Shown piece by piece: positions 1 to 5,501 of a stretch of DNA of 5,501 nucleotides. The number at the start of each line of letters is the position of its first letter. Within the stretch, counting starts at the first letter, position 1. The position numbers were made by a program, and so were the translations under genes. The notes beneath the pieces are model-generated. The model did no database searches. It saw nothing but the letters and a program-made list of their open reading frames with translations, and was not told where the DNA came from. The stretch is taken from positions 1 to 5,501 of the forward strand of contig WRKE01000156.1 in assembly GCA_009778235.1 (NCBI GenBank). The letters are read 5' to 3'. The stretch comes from Pseudomonadota bacterium. Lineage in GTDB: Bacteria; Desulfobacterota; Desulfobulbia; Desulfobulbales; Desulfobulbaceae.

Positions 1-327
1 ATAATCGGCGAGAGTTCTTTGTCCCGCCATGACGAACTCACCATGGTGCCCTTTGATTTCGGCCTGCAGTTGCACCTGTATCCCGGGGCTGATTTGAACC
101 CCTATGCCCTGGGAGGGATCTCCTACATCTATGCCGACGCCGACCGCGGCGGGGTCGATTCGAGTTTCGGCACCTATCTCGGTGCGGGTATTGAATGGGC
201 GCCGGTCTCCTTCTTAAGATTGTTTGGAGAGGGAATCTATCGCTTTCACAGCCTGGACGGCCGTCGGGGCAGTGATATCGATGTCGGCGGCCTGACCGGC
301 AATGTGGGCGTGAAGATTCATTTCTAG
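1..327 (+). CDS. Outer-membrane beta-barrel protein, C-terminal fragment
   Basis: The reading frame is open from the first base and ends at TAG (325-327), giving 108 visible residues; the start lies upstream, so this is a partial gene. The TTG at 19 and ATG at 43 fall inside the barrel and are not convincing starts. The sequence alternates polar and hydrophobic/aromatic residues in strands split by short turns rich in Gly, Asp and Asn: VPFDFGLQLHLYPG, LNPYALGGISYIYAD, GTYLGAGIEWAPV, FLRLFGEGIYRF, and the last strand NVGVKIHF. A final strand ending in Phe is the classical recognition signal for the BAM outer-membrane assembly machinery. This fits the small OmpA/OmpW-like or 'OMP_b-brl' barrels of roughly 180-220 residues, of which about half would be seen here. 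The cargo or role cannot be told. It ends 62 bases before the methyltransferase gene with no obvious terminator, so read-through is possible. Confidence 0.75.
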   Translation: MIGESSLSRHDELTMVPFDFGLQLHLYPGADLNPYALGGISYIYADADRGGVDSSFGTYLGAGIEWAPVSFLRLFGEGIYRFHSLDGRRGSDIDVGGLTGNVGVKIHF

Positions 328-389
328 GGTTTCATAAAACAACATCTGTCAGTCGAGGATTATCCCTTCAGCCCCTTGCGGACCTGCCT

Positions 390-1067
390 ATGCAACCCGC
401 TCTTTTTGACACCTGGACAGAGCGCTACGATAGCTGGTTCGCCACCCCGGTCGGCCGGCTGGTCAAGGGGTATGAGCTTGAACTGCTGCTTGCCTTCCTT
501 GATCCCCAGCCCGGCGAGCGGCTGCTCGACGCGGGCTGCGGCACCGGCATCTTCACCGTGGACGTCATGGCCAGGGGGGCGACGGTGATTGGCATCGATC
601 TGTCGGTCCCCATGCTGGCCGAGGCGGTCGGTCGTCTGGGAGAGCGTGGTTTTGCCGCCCTGGGTGCCGACATGTGCGCCTTGCCCTTTGCCGACCGCAG
701 TTTCGACAAGGTCTTTTCCATGACCGCCATCGATTTTGTCGCCGACGGCGGCAAGGCCATGGCCGAGCTGGATCGGGTCGTCCGGCCAGGCGGCCGGGTG
801 GTGGTCACCACCCTCAACAGTCTCGGGCCATGGGCTACGCAGCGCCGTCAAAAAGGGGCGGCCGGGCACGAGCTTTTCGCCAAGATCTATTTTCGTTCGC
901 CTGAGGTCATGTGCGCCATTTCACCCACTGCCCCGGTTGAAACCGCGACCGCCGTTCATTTCCGCCGGGATGATCCCCTTGAGGATATCCCTGAGATCGA
1001 ACGGCGCGGCCGCGAACAAAACCTTGATACCGGCGCCTTGGTCGCGGTCCGCTGGGACAAGGTATAA
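390..1067 (+). CDS. Class I SAM-dependent methyltransferase (UbiE/Methyltransf_11-like)
   Basis: The 225-residue protein carries the hallmark SAM-binding motif I, LLDAGCGTGIF, at residues 45-55. It is followed by the acidic residue at the end of strand 2 (GID, D70) that normally contacts the SAM ribose, then GADMCALPFADRSFD (92-106, motif II region) and VRPGGRVVVTTLN (131-143, motif III). It should therefore transfer a methyl group from S-adenosylmethionine. The substrate is unknown: the C-terminal third (about 145-225), which would hold specificity, matches nothing I recognise. No signal peptide or membrane segment is seen, so it is cytoplasmic. The ATG at 390 is the only sensible start, since the same frame back to the preceding stop has no ATG, GTG or TTG, although no clear Shine-Dalgarno sequence precedes it. 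Length is normal for the family. It lies 62 bases after the barrel gene; a hairpin follows its stop codon, so it may be transcribed apart from the glycosidase genes downstream. A quinone-biosynthesis (ubiE) assignment is not justified. Confidence 0.85.
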   Translation: MQPALFDTWTERYDSWFATPVGRLVKGYELELLLAFLDPQPGERLLDAGCGTGIFTVDVMARGATVIGIDLSVPMLAEAVGRLGERGFAALGADMCALPFADRSFDKVFSMTAIDFVADGGKAMAELDRVVRPGGRVVVTTLNSLGPWATQRRQKGAAGHELFAKIYFRSPEVMCAISPTAPVETATAVHFRRDDPLEDIPEIERRGREQNLDTGALVAVRWDKV

Positions 1068-1072
1068 GCCCG

Positions 1073-1107
1073 CTTGCCCGGGGGCGTGATTTGGACCCGC
1101 AGGCAAG
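1073..1107 (+). terminator. Hairpin after the methyltransferase gene, possible terminator
   Basis: Five bases after the methyltransferase stop codon, CTTGCC (1073-1078) is perfectly complementary to GGCAAG (1102-1107), and CGGG (1079-1082) inside it pairs with CCCG (1096-1099) with a two-base CA bulge. The stem has about 10 pairs. It lacks an immediate U-tract; the nearest T-rich stretch, CTTGTTTTCTTA, lies about 17 bases further on. It could be a weak intrinsic terminator, a 3'-end-protecting stem or part of a longer structure. Confidence 0.35.
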
Positions 1108-1113
1108 AACATG

Positions 1114-1140
1114 TTGACTAGCCTCTTGTTTTCTTATAGG
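1114..1140 (+). promoter_or_regulatory. Possible sigma70-type promoter for the GH1 gene
   Basis: TTGACT (1114-1119) matches five of six bases of the -35 consensus. TATAGG (1135-1140) keeps the TATA part of a -10 box, with a 15-base spacer that is shorter than the ideal 17. The spacer is T-rich. It sits between the hairpin that follows the methyltransferase and the GH1 start, where a promoter is expected. Transcription from here would leave a leader of a little over 110 bases before the ATG at 1260. This rests on consensus matching only. Confidence 0.35.
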
Positions 1141-1141
1141 A

Positions 1142-1213
1142 ATTGCCACAGGGGCCAGCTCCAGGGATCGGAGGCAATGGCCACCGGTTGGGGCCAAATC
1201 TACCAGTTGCCCC
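1142..1213 (+). promoter_or_regulatory. Structured 5' leader of the GH1 gene
   Basis: Several complementary blocks lie close together. ATTGC (1142-1146) pairs with GCAAT (1174-1178), enclosing CTCC (1159-1162) with GGAG (1170-1173). TGGCC-A-CC (1178-1185) pairs with GGGGCCA (1190-1196) around a GGTT loop, giving seven pairs with one bulged A. GGGGC (1190-1194) can instead pair with GCCCC (1209-1213), so the last two stems exclude each other. The word GGGGCCA occurs twice (1151-1157 and 1190-1196). I recognise no known riboswitch consensus. An attenuator-like switch is possible, but GC-rich sequence folds easily by chance. Confidence 0.25.
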
Positions 1214-1259
1214 GTGCCCATACCCCCAGGTCGCTACAAACCAAAACCGGGATCGTGTA

Positions 1260-2573
1260 ATGTACGATGTCTTCAGCCTGCCTGCCATCCGTTTCCCCGA
1301 GGGCTTTGTCTGGGGAAGCGCCACCGCCGGGCATCAGATCGAGGGTGACAACATCCACTCCCAGGCCTGGCACAACGAGCAGCAGCCGGAGTTCTACCGG
1401 GATGATCCCCAGCGCCTGACCCGCGCCCCTTCCGGCAAAGCCTGCGATCACTTTCGGCTGTACCGGGAAGATGTGGAGTTGATCGCCTCGCTCGGCCACC
1501 GGGCCTACCGCATGTCCATCGAATGGAGCCGGATCGAGCCGGTGGAAGGGCGATGGAACTACGATGCCATGGCGCGCTACCTCGACCTGTTGGAGCGGTT
1601 GACCCAGAAGGGTATTCAGGTCTTCGTCACCCTGCACCACTTCACCCATCCGCTCTGGTTCGAACGGCTGGGCGGCTTCGGCAAGGCCGACAACCGCCGC
1701 TTTTTCGAGCGCTATCTCGCCTTTCTCCTGCCCAGGATCAGCCCCATGGTCAGCGGCTGGAACGTGATCAACGAGTTCAATCAGTGGGGCGGGCTGACCG
1801 CTGGCCCGTCAATCGCGTCGCTGAAGTTCAACATGTTGCGCGTCCATGCCTTGGGTTACCACCTGATCAAGCAGTATTCGCCGGCGCCGGTGAGTAGCGC
1901 CCATGCCTTCATCCACTGGTTTCCCCGCCGGTTCCACGATGATCTGGACCGGCGCATGACCGACTTTGCCGACTTCACCACCAACGAGTTTTTTTTCCAT
2001 GCCCTGCGCACCGGCGAATTGGTCTATCCCGGGGTGGACGCCGAATATGACCCCGAGGTGAAGGGCGCCCTGGACTTCTGGGCGGTCAACTACTACACCC
2101 GCCACATGGTCGATGCCCGCCTGGCCGATCTGGACGGCCCTCGCTTTGCCCACAAGCAGCTGCAAATGATTCCGATGCGGTTTTACCTGGAGGAGATGTA
2201 TCCGGAAGGATTGACCGCCAATCTGGAGCGGTTGCGCGACTATCCGGTGCATATTACCGAGAATGGCTGCTGTGCCGCCGACGACCGTTTCCGCATCGTC
2301 TATTTGGCCTTGCATCTCTCCGCCCTGCACGAGGCCCTGGAGCGCGGGGTGGATGTGCGCGGTTTTTTCTACTGGTCACTGATGGACAACTACGAATGGA
2401 CCACCTTCATCCCCCGTTTCGGCCTGGTGGCGGTGGATTTCCAAACCTTCCAGCGCACACCCAAAACCAGCGCCTTTTTTTATCAGGAAATCATCAGGGG
2501 CAATGGCTTCAGCGGTGAGACGGTACAGCGCTATTTGGATGTCCTGCCCACCTTGCCTGGCCACGCTGCCTGA
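1260..2573 (+). CDS. Family 1 glycoside hydrolase (beta-glucosidase/beta-glycosidase-like)
   Basis: The predicted 437-residue protein has the GH1 landmarks in order: FPEGFVWGSATAGHQIEG (12-29, the usual N-terminal signature with substrate-binding Q26), a conserved histidine in TLHHFTHP (124-131), the acid/base motif INEF (170-173, E172), NYY (277-279), the nucleophile motif ITENG (332-336, E334), and YWSLMDNYEW (371-380) followed by RFGLVAVD (386-393). It should act on beta-linked glucosides or galactosides by the retaining mechanism, or transglycosylate. Length is near the usual 430-480. There is no signal peptide, so it is cytoplasmic. The ATG at 1260 is chosen because the family signature starts 11 residues later; the frame stays open upstream to a TTG at 1143, but that extra 39-residue Gly/Pro-rich stretch is unlike any GH1 N-terminus. 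The ribosome binding site is weak. One oddity is that the usual Asn-Glu-Pro at the acid/base is Asn-Glu-Phe. It is followed by the transporter and GH5 genes, probably as one unit. Sugar specificity cannot be read from sequence alone. Confidence 0.92.
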   Translation: MYDVFSLPAIRFPEGFVWGSATAGHQIEGDNIHSQAWHNEQQPEFYRDDPQRLTRAPSGKACDHFRLYREDVELIASLGHRAYRMSIEWSRIEPVEGRWNYDAMARYLDLLERLTQKGIQVFVTLHHFTHPLWFERLGGFGKADNRRFFERYLAFLLPRISPMVSGWNVINEFNQWGGLTAGPSIASLKFNMLRVHALGYHLIKQYSPAPVSSAHAFIHWFPRRFHDDLDRRMTDFADFTTNEFFFHALRTGELVYPGVDAEYDPEVKGALDFWAVNYYTRHMVDARLADLDGPRFAHKQLQMIPMRFYLEEMYPEGLTANLERLRDYPVHITENGCCAADDRFRIVYLALHLSALHEALERGVDVRGFFYWSLMDNYEWTTFIPRFGLVAVDFQTFQRTPKTSAFFYQEIIRGNGFSGETVQRYLDVLPTLPGHAA

Positions 2574-2652
2574 CCTCGTGCCTGTCCATGTCTCTTCCTT
2601 GGCCAGTGGCCGGCGCTGTCTGCCTAAAGTACAGCCCAACGCCAATACCCCT

Positions 2653-2670
2653 TTGCGGTCTTGGCCGCAA
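2653..2670. repeat. Perfect inverted repeat before the transporter gene
   Basis: TTGCGG (2653-2658) and CCGCAA (2665-2670) form a perfect six-base inverted repeat around TCTTGG, 26 bases before the ATG of the transporter gene. There is no T-run after it, so it is not a good terminator. It could be a protein-binding palindrome, an RNA stem or an mRNA-processing site in the 123-base gap between the GH1 and transporter genes. I see no clear promoter in that gap. Confidence 0.35.
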
Positions 2671-2696
2671 TCCGCTCAAATTCATGAGTCAACACG

Positions 2697-4388
2697 ATGA
2701 ACTCGAACAATTTTTTTATTCAATTCATGCGGTTGGCCAAGATGTACTGGTGCTCCGGGCACAAGCTCAAGGTCCGGGGCCTGATCATCTTTCTGGCGAT
2801 CCTCACTGTGCTGCAAATGATCATGGCGGTATTGATGACCCAGTGGAGTGCCGCTCTGTTCAACACCTTGGAGCAGCACTCCATGGAAGGGTTGCTGCTC
2901 CAGATAGGTCTGCTGATCCTCCTGTTTTTCGCCGACATGGCGTTGACCGGCACCCATCTGATCACCAAGCGAAACCTGCAGGTCTCCTGGCGCGGCTGGC
3001 TGACCGAGTATGTTTTCACCCGGTGGATGGATGCGGGCCGCCATTACCTGGTTACTCCCTTGCCGGGCGAACACGACAACCCGGATGGCCGTATCGCTGA
3101 GGATTGCCGGGTGACCACCGAGTCGGCGGTCATCTTGGGGCATTCTCTCTTGTACAGCATCTTGTTGCTGGTCGGCTTCACCGATGTGCTCTGGTCCCGC
3201 TCCGGGGTGCTGACCATCGACCTGGGCTTTACTCAATTCTCCGTCCACGGGCATCTGGTCTGGATTGCGATCATTTACTCGGCGCTGGCCTCCGGGTTCG
3301 GCTGGCTGCTGGGAAGGCCTTTGACCGGAGCCACCAATGCCCGCCAATCGGCGGAAGCCAACTTCCGCGCCAGTTTGCTGGATGCCCAGGAGAACAGCCA
3401 GGCCATCGCCCTGATCCATGCCGAGGAGTGTGAGCGGGGCCAATTCCGCAACCTGTTTCTTAAGATCCAGGAGGTCTGGAACACCCAGACCAAAGCCTGG
3501 CGAAACATAACGATGTTCGGTACGGGCTACGCCACCTTATCCATGGCCTTCCCCATCCTGATTTCCGCCCCCCGGTACATCATGGGCAGAATTACCCTGG
3601 GCTCCCTGGTGCAATCCGCCCAGGCCTTCCAGCATATGACCTCGGCCCTGTCCTGGCCGGCCAACAACATGGGCGGGATTGCCGAGTGGCGCGCCTCGGT
3701 GGAAAGGATTTTGAGTCTGTTGCGGTCGCTTGAGCATGTGGACCAGGAGCTGGCCAAGACCGAGAATCGCATCCAATTGGTCAACTCGGACCGGCCGGTG
3801 CTGGCCTTCCACCAGGTCAGGATCGGTAAATACGAGGGCACGACCCTGGCCCCGGAAATCTCCATGGAGATCAGCAAGGGCGAGCATGTCCAGATCACCG
3901 GCAACGCCATCACCGGTGCCCAGTTGTTCCGCGCCATCGCCGGAATACGGCCCTGGGGCAGCGGCGTCATCGAACTGCCCCCTGGTCGGCTCTTCTTCAT
4001 GCCTCCCCGGCCATACCTGCCCACCGGCACCTTGCGTTATGCCATCGGCTATCCCGCCTCCCGCCGGGTTTTCACCCCTGAGCAGATCGAAGAGGCCATG
4101 CGCCTGGTGGGTCTTGAGCGCCTGATTAAGCTGCTTGACCGGCGGGAACACTGGGCCAACATCCTCACTCCGGAGGAACAACAGCTTCTGGGCATGGTGC
4201 GCCTGCTGCTCAATCAGCCCCAGTGGGTTTTTCTCCAGGAATCCTTCGATGCCCTGGAGCCTGCGGACGAGGAACGGATGCAGCATTTGATCCGCGAACA
4301 GCTGCCCGATGCCACTCTGCTGGCGATTGTCAATTCGACCAGCGGCTCAACCTTTTACACCCGGCAACTGGCTTTGCAAAAACGATAA
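2697..4388 (+). CDS. YddA/SbmA-related ABC half-transporter with degenerate ATPase domain
   Basis: The 563-residue protein has an N-terminal membrane domain (about 1-330) and a C-terminal nucleotide-binding domain (about 367-563), the layout of the YddA family (COG4178, ABC_membrane_2/SbmA_BacA-like). Likely membrane helices lie near 28-48, 65-84, 146-163, 187-206, 272-291 and 298-318. The family motif NPDGRIAEDCR (128-138; usually NPDQRIAEDV) is present. The ATPase domain still aligns over its length through FRAIAGIRPWGSG (411-423), RPYLPTGTLR (438-447), EEQQLLGMVRLLL (493-505) and WVFLQESFDALE (510-521). However, Walker A has no GKS/T and there is no lysine at all from 395 to 477. The Q-loop Gln is Pro437, the signature LSGGE-type motif reads LTPEE, the Walker B Asp is Gln514, and the H-loop His appears to be Asn546. 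Only the Walker B glutamate (E515) stays. ATP hydrolysis by a homodimer is therefore unlikely. There is no clear Shine-Dalgarno before the ATG. The substrate is unknown; the flanking glycosidases suggest a glucan, glucoside or glycosylated compound. Confidence 0.88.
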   Translation: MNSNNFFIQFMRLAKMYWCSGHKLKVRGLIIFLAILTVLQMIMAVLMTQWSAALFNTLEQHSMEGLLLQIGLLILLFFADMALTGTHLITKRNLQVSWRGWLTEYVFTRWMDAGRHYLVTPLPGEHDNPDGRIAEDCRVTTESAVILGHSLLYSILLLVGFTDVLWSRSGVLTIDLGFTQFSVHGHLVWIAIIYSALASGFGWLLGRPLTGATNARQSAEANFRASLLDAQENSQAIALIHAEECERGQFRNLFLKIQEVWNTQTKAWRNITMFGTGYATLSMAFPILISAPRYIMGRITLGSLVQSAQAFQHMTSALSWPANNMGGIAEWRASVERILSLLRSLEHVDQELAKTENRIQLVNSDRPVLAFHQVRIGKYEGTTLAPEISMEISKGEHVQITGNAITGAQLFRAIAGIRPWGSGVIELPPGRLFFMPPRPYLPTGTLRYAIGYPASRRVFTPEQIEEAMRLVGLERLIKLLDRREHWANILTPEEQQLLGMVRLLLNQPQWVFLQESFDALEPADEERMQHLIREQLPDATLLAIVNSTSGSTFYTRQLALQKR

Positions 4389-4393
4389 AAAAC

Positions 4394-4399
4394 AGGAGA
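4394..4399 (+). promoter_or_regulatory. Ribosome binding site of the GH5 gene
   Basis: AGGAGA lies five bases (counted after AGGAG) before the ATG at 4404, inside the 15-base gap after the transporter stop codon. It is the only strong Shine-Dalgarno sequence among the gene starts in this window. It fixes the GH5 start and argues that this gene is translated from the transporter message. Confidence 0.8.
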
Positions 4400-4403
4400 T
4401 TCC

Positions 4404-5501
4404 ATGACAAGCGCAATGATTAACCAAGGCGAAGGCGGACTGCGCGGGGTCAATCTCGGCGGCTGGCTGGTGCTGGAGAAGTGGATCACCCCCAGTCTGT
4501 TTGAGGGGCTTCAGGCCACCGACGAGACCTCCTACTGCGTCGAGCTGGGCGAGTCCGAGGCCAGGCGGCGCCTGCATCACCATTGGCGTACCTTCATCAC
4601 CCGCGACGACTTTGTCTGGCTGGCCCGGGTGGGCATCAACGCGGTGCGGCTGCCGGTAGGCCACTGGCTGTTCGGTAAGGATTACCCCTATCACCGCGCC
4701 TATGGCGAGGCGCGCTATCCCTTTGTCGAGGGAGGGGTCGAGATTGTTGATCGGGTCTTCGAGTGGGCCGAAGAGTTCGGCCTGCGGGTGTTGCTGGATC
4801 TCCACGCCGCGCCCGGCTGTCAGAACGGCTTTGACAACGGCGGCATCCTGGGGGTGTGTGAGTGGCACACCAAGGAGGAGTACATCCAGCACTCGCTGGA
4901 GGTGCTTTCGAGGCTGGCGCAGCGCTACGGCCACCACCCGGCGCTACACGGCATCCAGGCGCTCAACGAGCCGAGCTGGGACATCCCCACCGAGCTGCTC
5001 AAGCGCTACACCACCGAGGCCTATCACCGCATCCGCCGCTATTGCCCGGCCGAACGGACAGTCGTGGTGTTCCATGACGGTTTCCGCGATTTCCGCGAGT
5101 ATGCCGGTTTTCTGCAGGAGCCGGAATTCAAGAACGTGGCCATCGACATCCATCGCTACCAGTGCTTCGTGCGCGGTGACCTCGACCTGGACATCTTCGG
5201 CCACATCCGTTTAAGTGCTGTCAACCTGCGCGAAGAGGCCGAGACCATGGTCCGGGAGTCGGGATATCAGGTCTATTGCGGCGAATGGAGCCTGGGTTTG
5301 GATATGAAGGTGGTGTCACTTTGGGCCGAGGGTCCGTTCAATCATGCCCTGGAATCCATGGACGAGTTCCAGATGGCGACCGCCCTGCGCGGCTTTGCCG
5401 CGGCCCAGCTTTTGGCCTTCGAGCAATGTTCCGGCTGGTTTTTCTGGACCTACCGCACCGAGACCACTCCGGAATGGAGCTATCGCGATTGCGTGGACCA
5501 G
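4404..5501 (+). CDS. Family 5 glycoside hydrolase, exo-1,3-beta-glucanase-like (3' end cut)
   Basis: The frame is open from ATG 4404 to the window end (366 residues seen). It matches the yeast EXG1-type exo-1,3-beta-glucanases (GH5, BglC/COG2730) from one end to the other: LRGVNLGGWLVLEKWITPSL (13-32), HHHWRTFITRDDF (58-70), VRLPVGHW (81-88), LDLHAAPGCQNGFDN (131-145), ALNEP (186-190), IDIHRYQ (248-254), YCGEWSLG (291-298) and GWFFWTYRTE (344-353) with PEWSYRDC (356-363). The eight GH5 active-site residues are all there: R82, H134, N188, acid/base E189, H250, Y252, nucleophile E294 and W348. It should be an active retaining beta-glucanase, most likely on beta-1,3-linked glucose. The family usually ends soon after the GWFFW/EWSYRD region, so little is missing. 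There is no signal peptide and the domain starts within 13 residues of the Met, so the enzyme is cytoplasmic, unlike its secreted fungal relatives. It lies 15 bases after the transporter gene and is almost certainly cotranscribed with it. Confidence 0.92.
   Translation, partial: MTSAMINQGEGGLRGVNLGGWLVLEKWITPSLFEGLQATDETSYCVELGESEARRRLHHHWRTFITRDDFVWLARVGINAVRLPVGHWLFGKDYPYHRAYGEARYPFVEGGVEIVDRVFEWAEEFGLRVLLDLHAAPGCQNGFDNGGILGVCEWHTKEEYIQHSLEVLSRLAQRYGHHPALHGIQALNEPSWDIPTELLKRYTTEAYHRIRRYCPAERTVVVFHDGFRDFREYAGFLQEPEFKNVAIDIHRYQCFVRGDLDLDIFGHIRLSAVNLREEAETMVRESGYQVYCGEWSLGLDMKVVSLWAEGPFNHALESMDEFQMATALRGFAAAQLLAFEQCSGWFFWTYRTETTPEWSYRDCVDQ

Noticed and set aside
360..869. Long minus-strand open frame opposite the methyltransferase
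   Set aside because: It mirrors the codon structure of a clear SAM methyltransferase gene, has a composition rich in Gly, His and Gln typical of antisense frames in GC-rich DNA, and shows no recognisable domain.
1143..1259. N-terminal extension of the GH1 protein from a TTG at 1143
   Set aside because: The 39 extra residues are rich in Gly, Pro and Asn, have no signal-peptide character and precede the normal GH1 N-terminus; the same bases form stems typical of a non-coding leader and would lie at or just before the likely transcription start.
1141..1259. A known riboswitch (c-di-GMP, cobalamin, fluoride, ZTP, SAH) in the GH1 leader
   Set aside because: None of the conserved sequence cores of these classes could be found; only generic stem-forming blocks are present.
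2588..3100. Plus-strand open frame overlapping the transporter start, with an ATG at 2684
   Set aside because: Its product has no family resemblance and runs out of frame through the transporter coding region, which is supported by conserved motifs.
2682..3443. 253-codon minus-strand open frame opposite the transporter membrane domain
   Set aside because: The plus-strand frame has family motifs and membrane helices; the minus frame is Gln/Gly/His-rich low-complexity shadow with no ribosome binding site. The 3537-4286 minus frame is rejected for the same reason.
4702..5214. Ser/Arg/Thr-rich plus-strand frame inside the GH5 gene
   Set aside because: It is a +1/-1 shadow of the GH5 frame, which carries all eight active-site residues.
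1..5501. tRNA or rRNA genes, CRISPR arrays, insertion sequences or attachment sites
   Set aside because: No repeated spacer pattern, transposase, terminal inverted repeats or tRNA-like cloverleaf was seen on either strand.

Overview
The window comes from a moderately GC-rich bacterium (about 60% GC by eye). All genes are on the plus strand. An outer-membrane beta-barrel protein with a C-terminal phenylalanine, together with an inner-membrane exporter/importer of the YddA/SbmA type, points to a Gram-negative (diderm) host. The codon style would fit Pseudomonadota or Desulfobacterota, but nothing seen here fixes the taxon.

Layout: (1) 1-327, the C-terminal part of an outer-membrane beta-barrel protein whose start lies upstream of the window. 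(2) 390-1067, a class I SAM-dependent methyltransferase. (3) 1068-1259, a non-coding stretch with a terminator-like hairpin, a possible sigma70-type promoter and a GC-rich leader able to fold. (4) 1260-2573, a cytoplasmic family 1 glycoside hydrolase with both catalytic glutamates. (5) 2574-2696, a short gap with a perfect inverted repeat. (6) 2697-4388, a half-size ABC transporter of the YddA/SbmA-related family whose nucleotide-binding domain has lost nearly every ATP-handling motif. (7) 4404-5501, a family 5 glycoside hydrolase of the yeast exo-1,3-beta-glucanase type, cut by the window end only a short way before its expected C-terminus. There is no gene-free stretch longer than 300 bases.

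The last three genes look like one functional unit. Two beta-glycosidases without signal peptides flank an inner-membrane transporter, and the transporter and GH5 genes are 15 bases apart with a good ribosome binding site between them. The simplest reading (inference) is uptake or export of a beta-glucan, beta-glucoside or glycosylated molecule coupled to trimming or transglycosylation in the cytoplasm. The most unusual element is the transporter: its membrane domain looks intact, yet its ATPase domain lacks the Walker A lysine, the Walker B aspartate, the Q-loop glutamine, a normal signature motif and the H-loop histidine. That suggests either an SbmA-like, ATP-independent transporter carrying a vestigial or regulatory nucleotide-binding domain, or the degenerate half of a heterodimer whose active partner is encoded elsewhere. 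The beta-barrel protein and methyltransferase upstream have no clear link to this unit.
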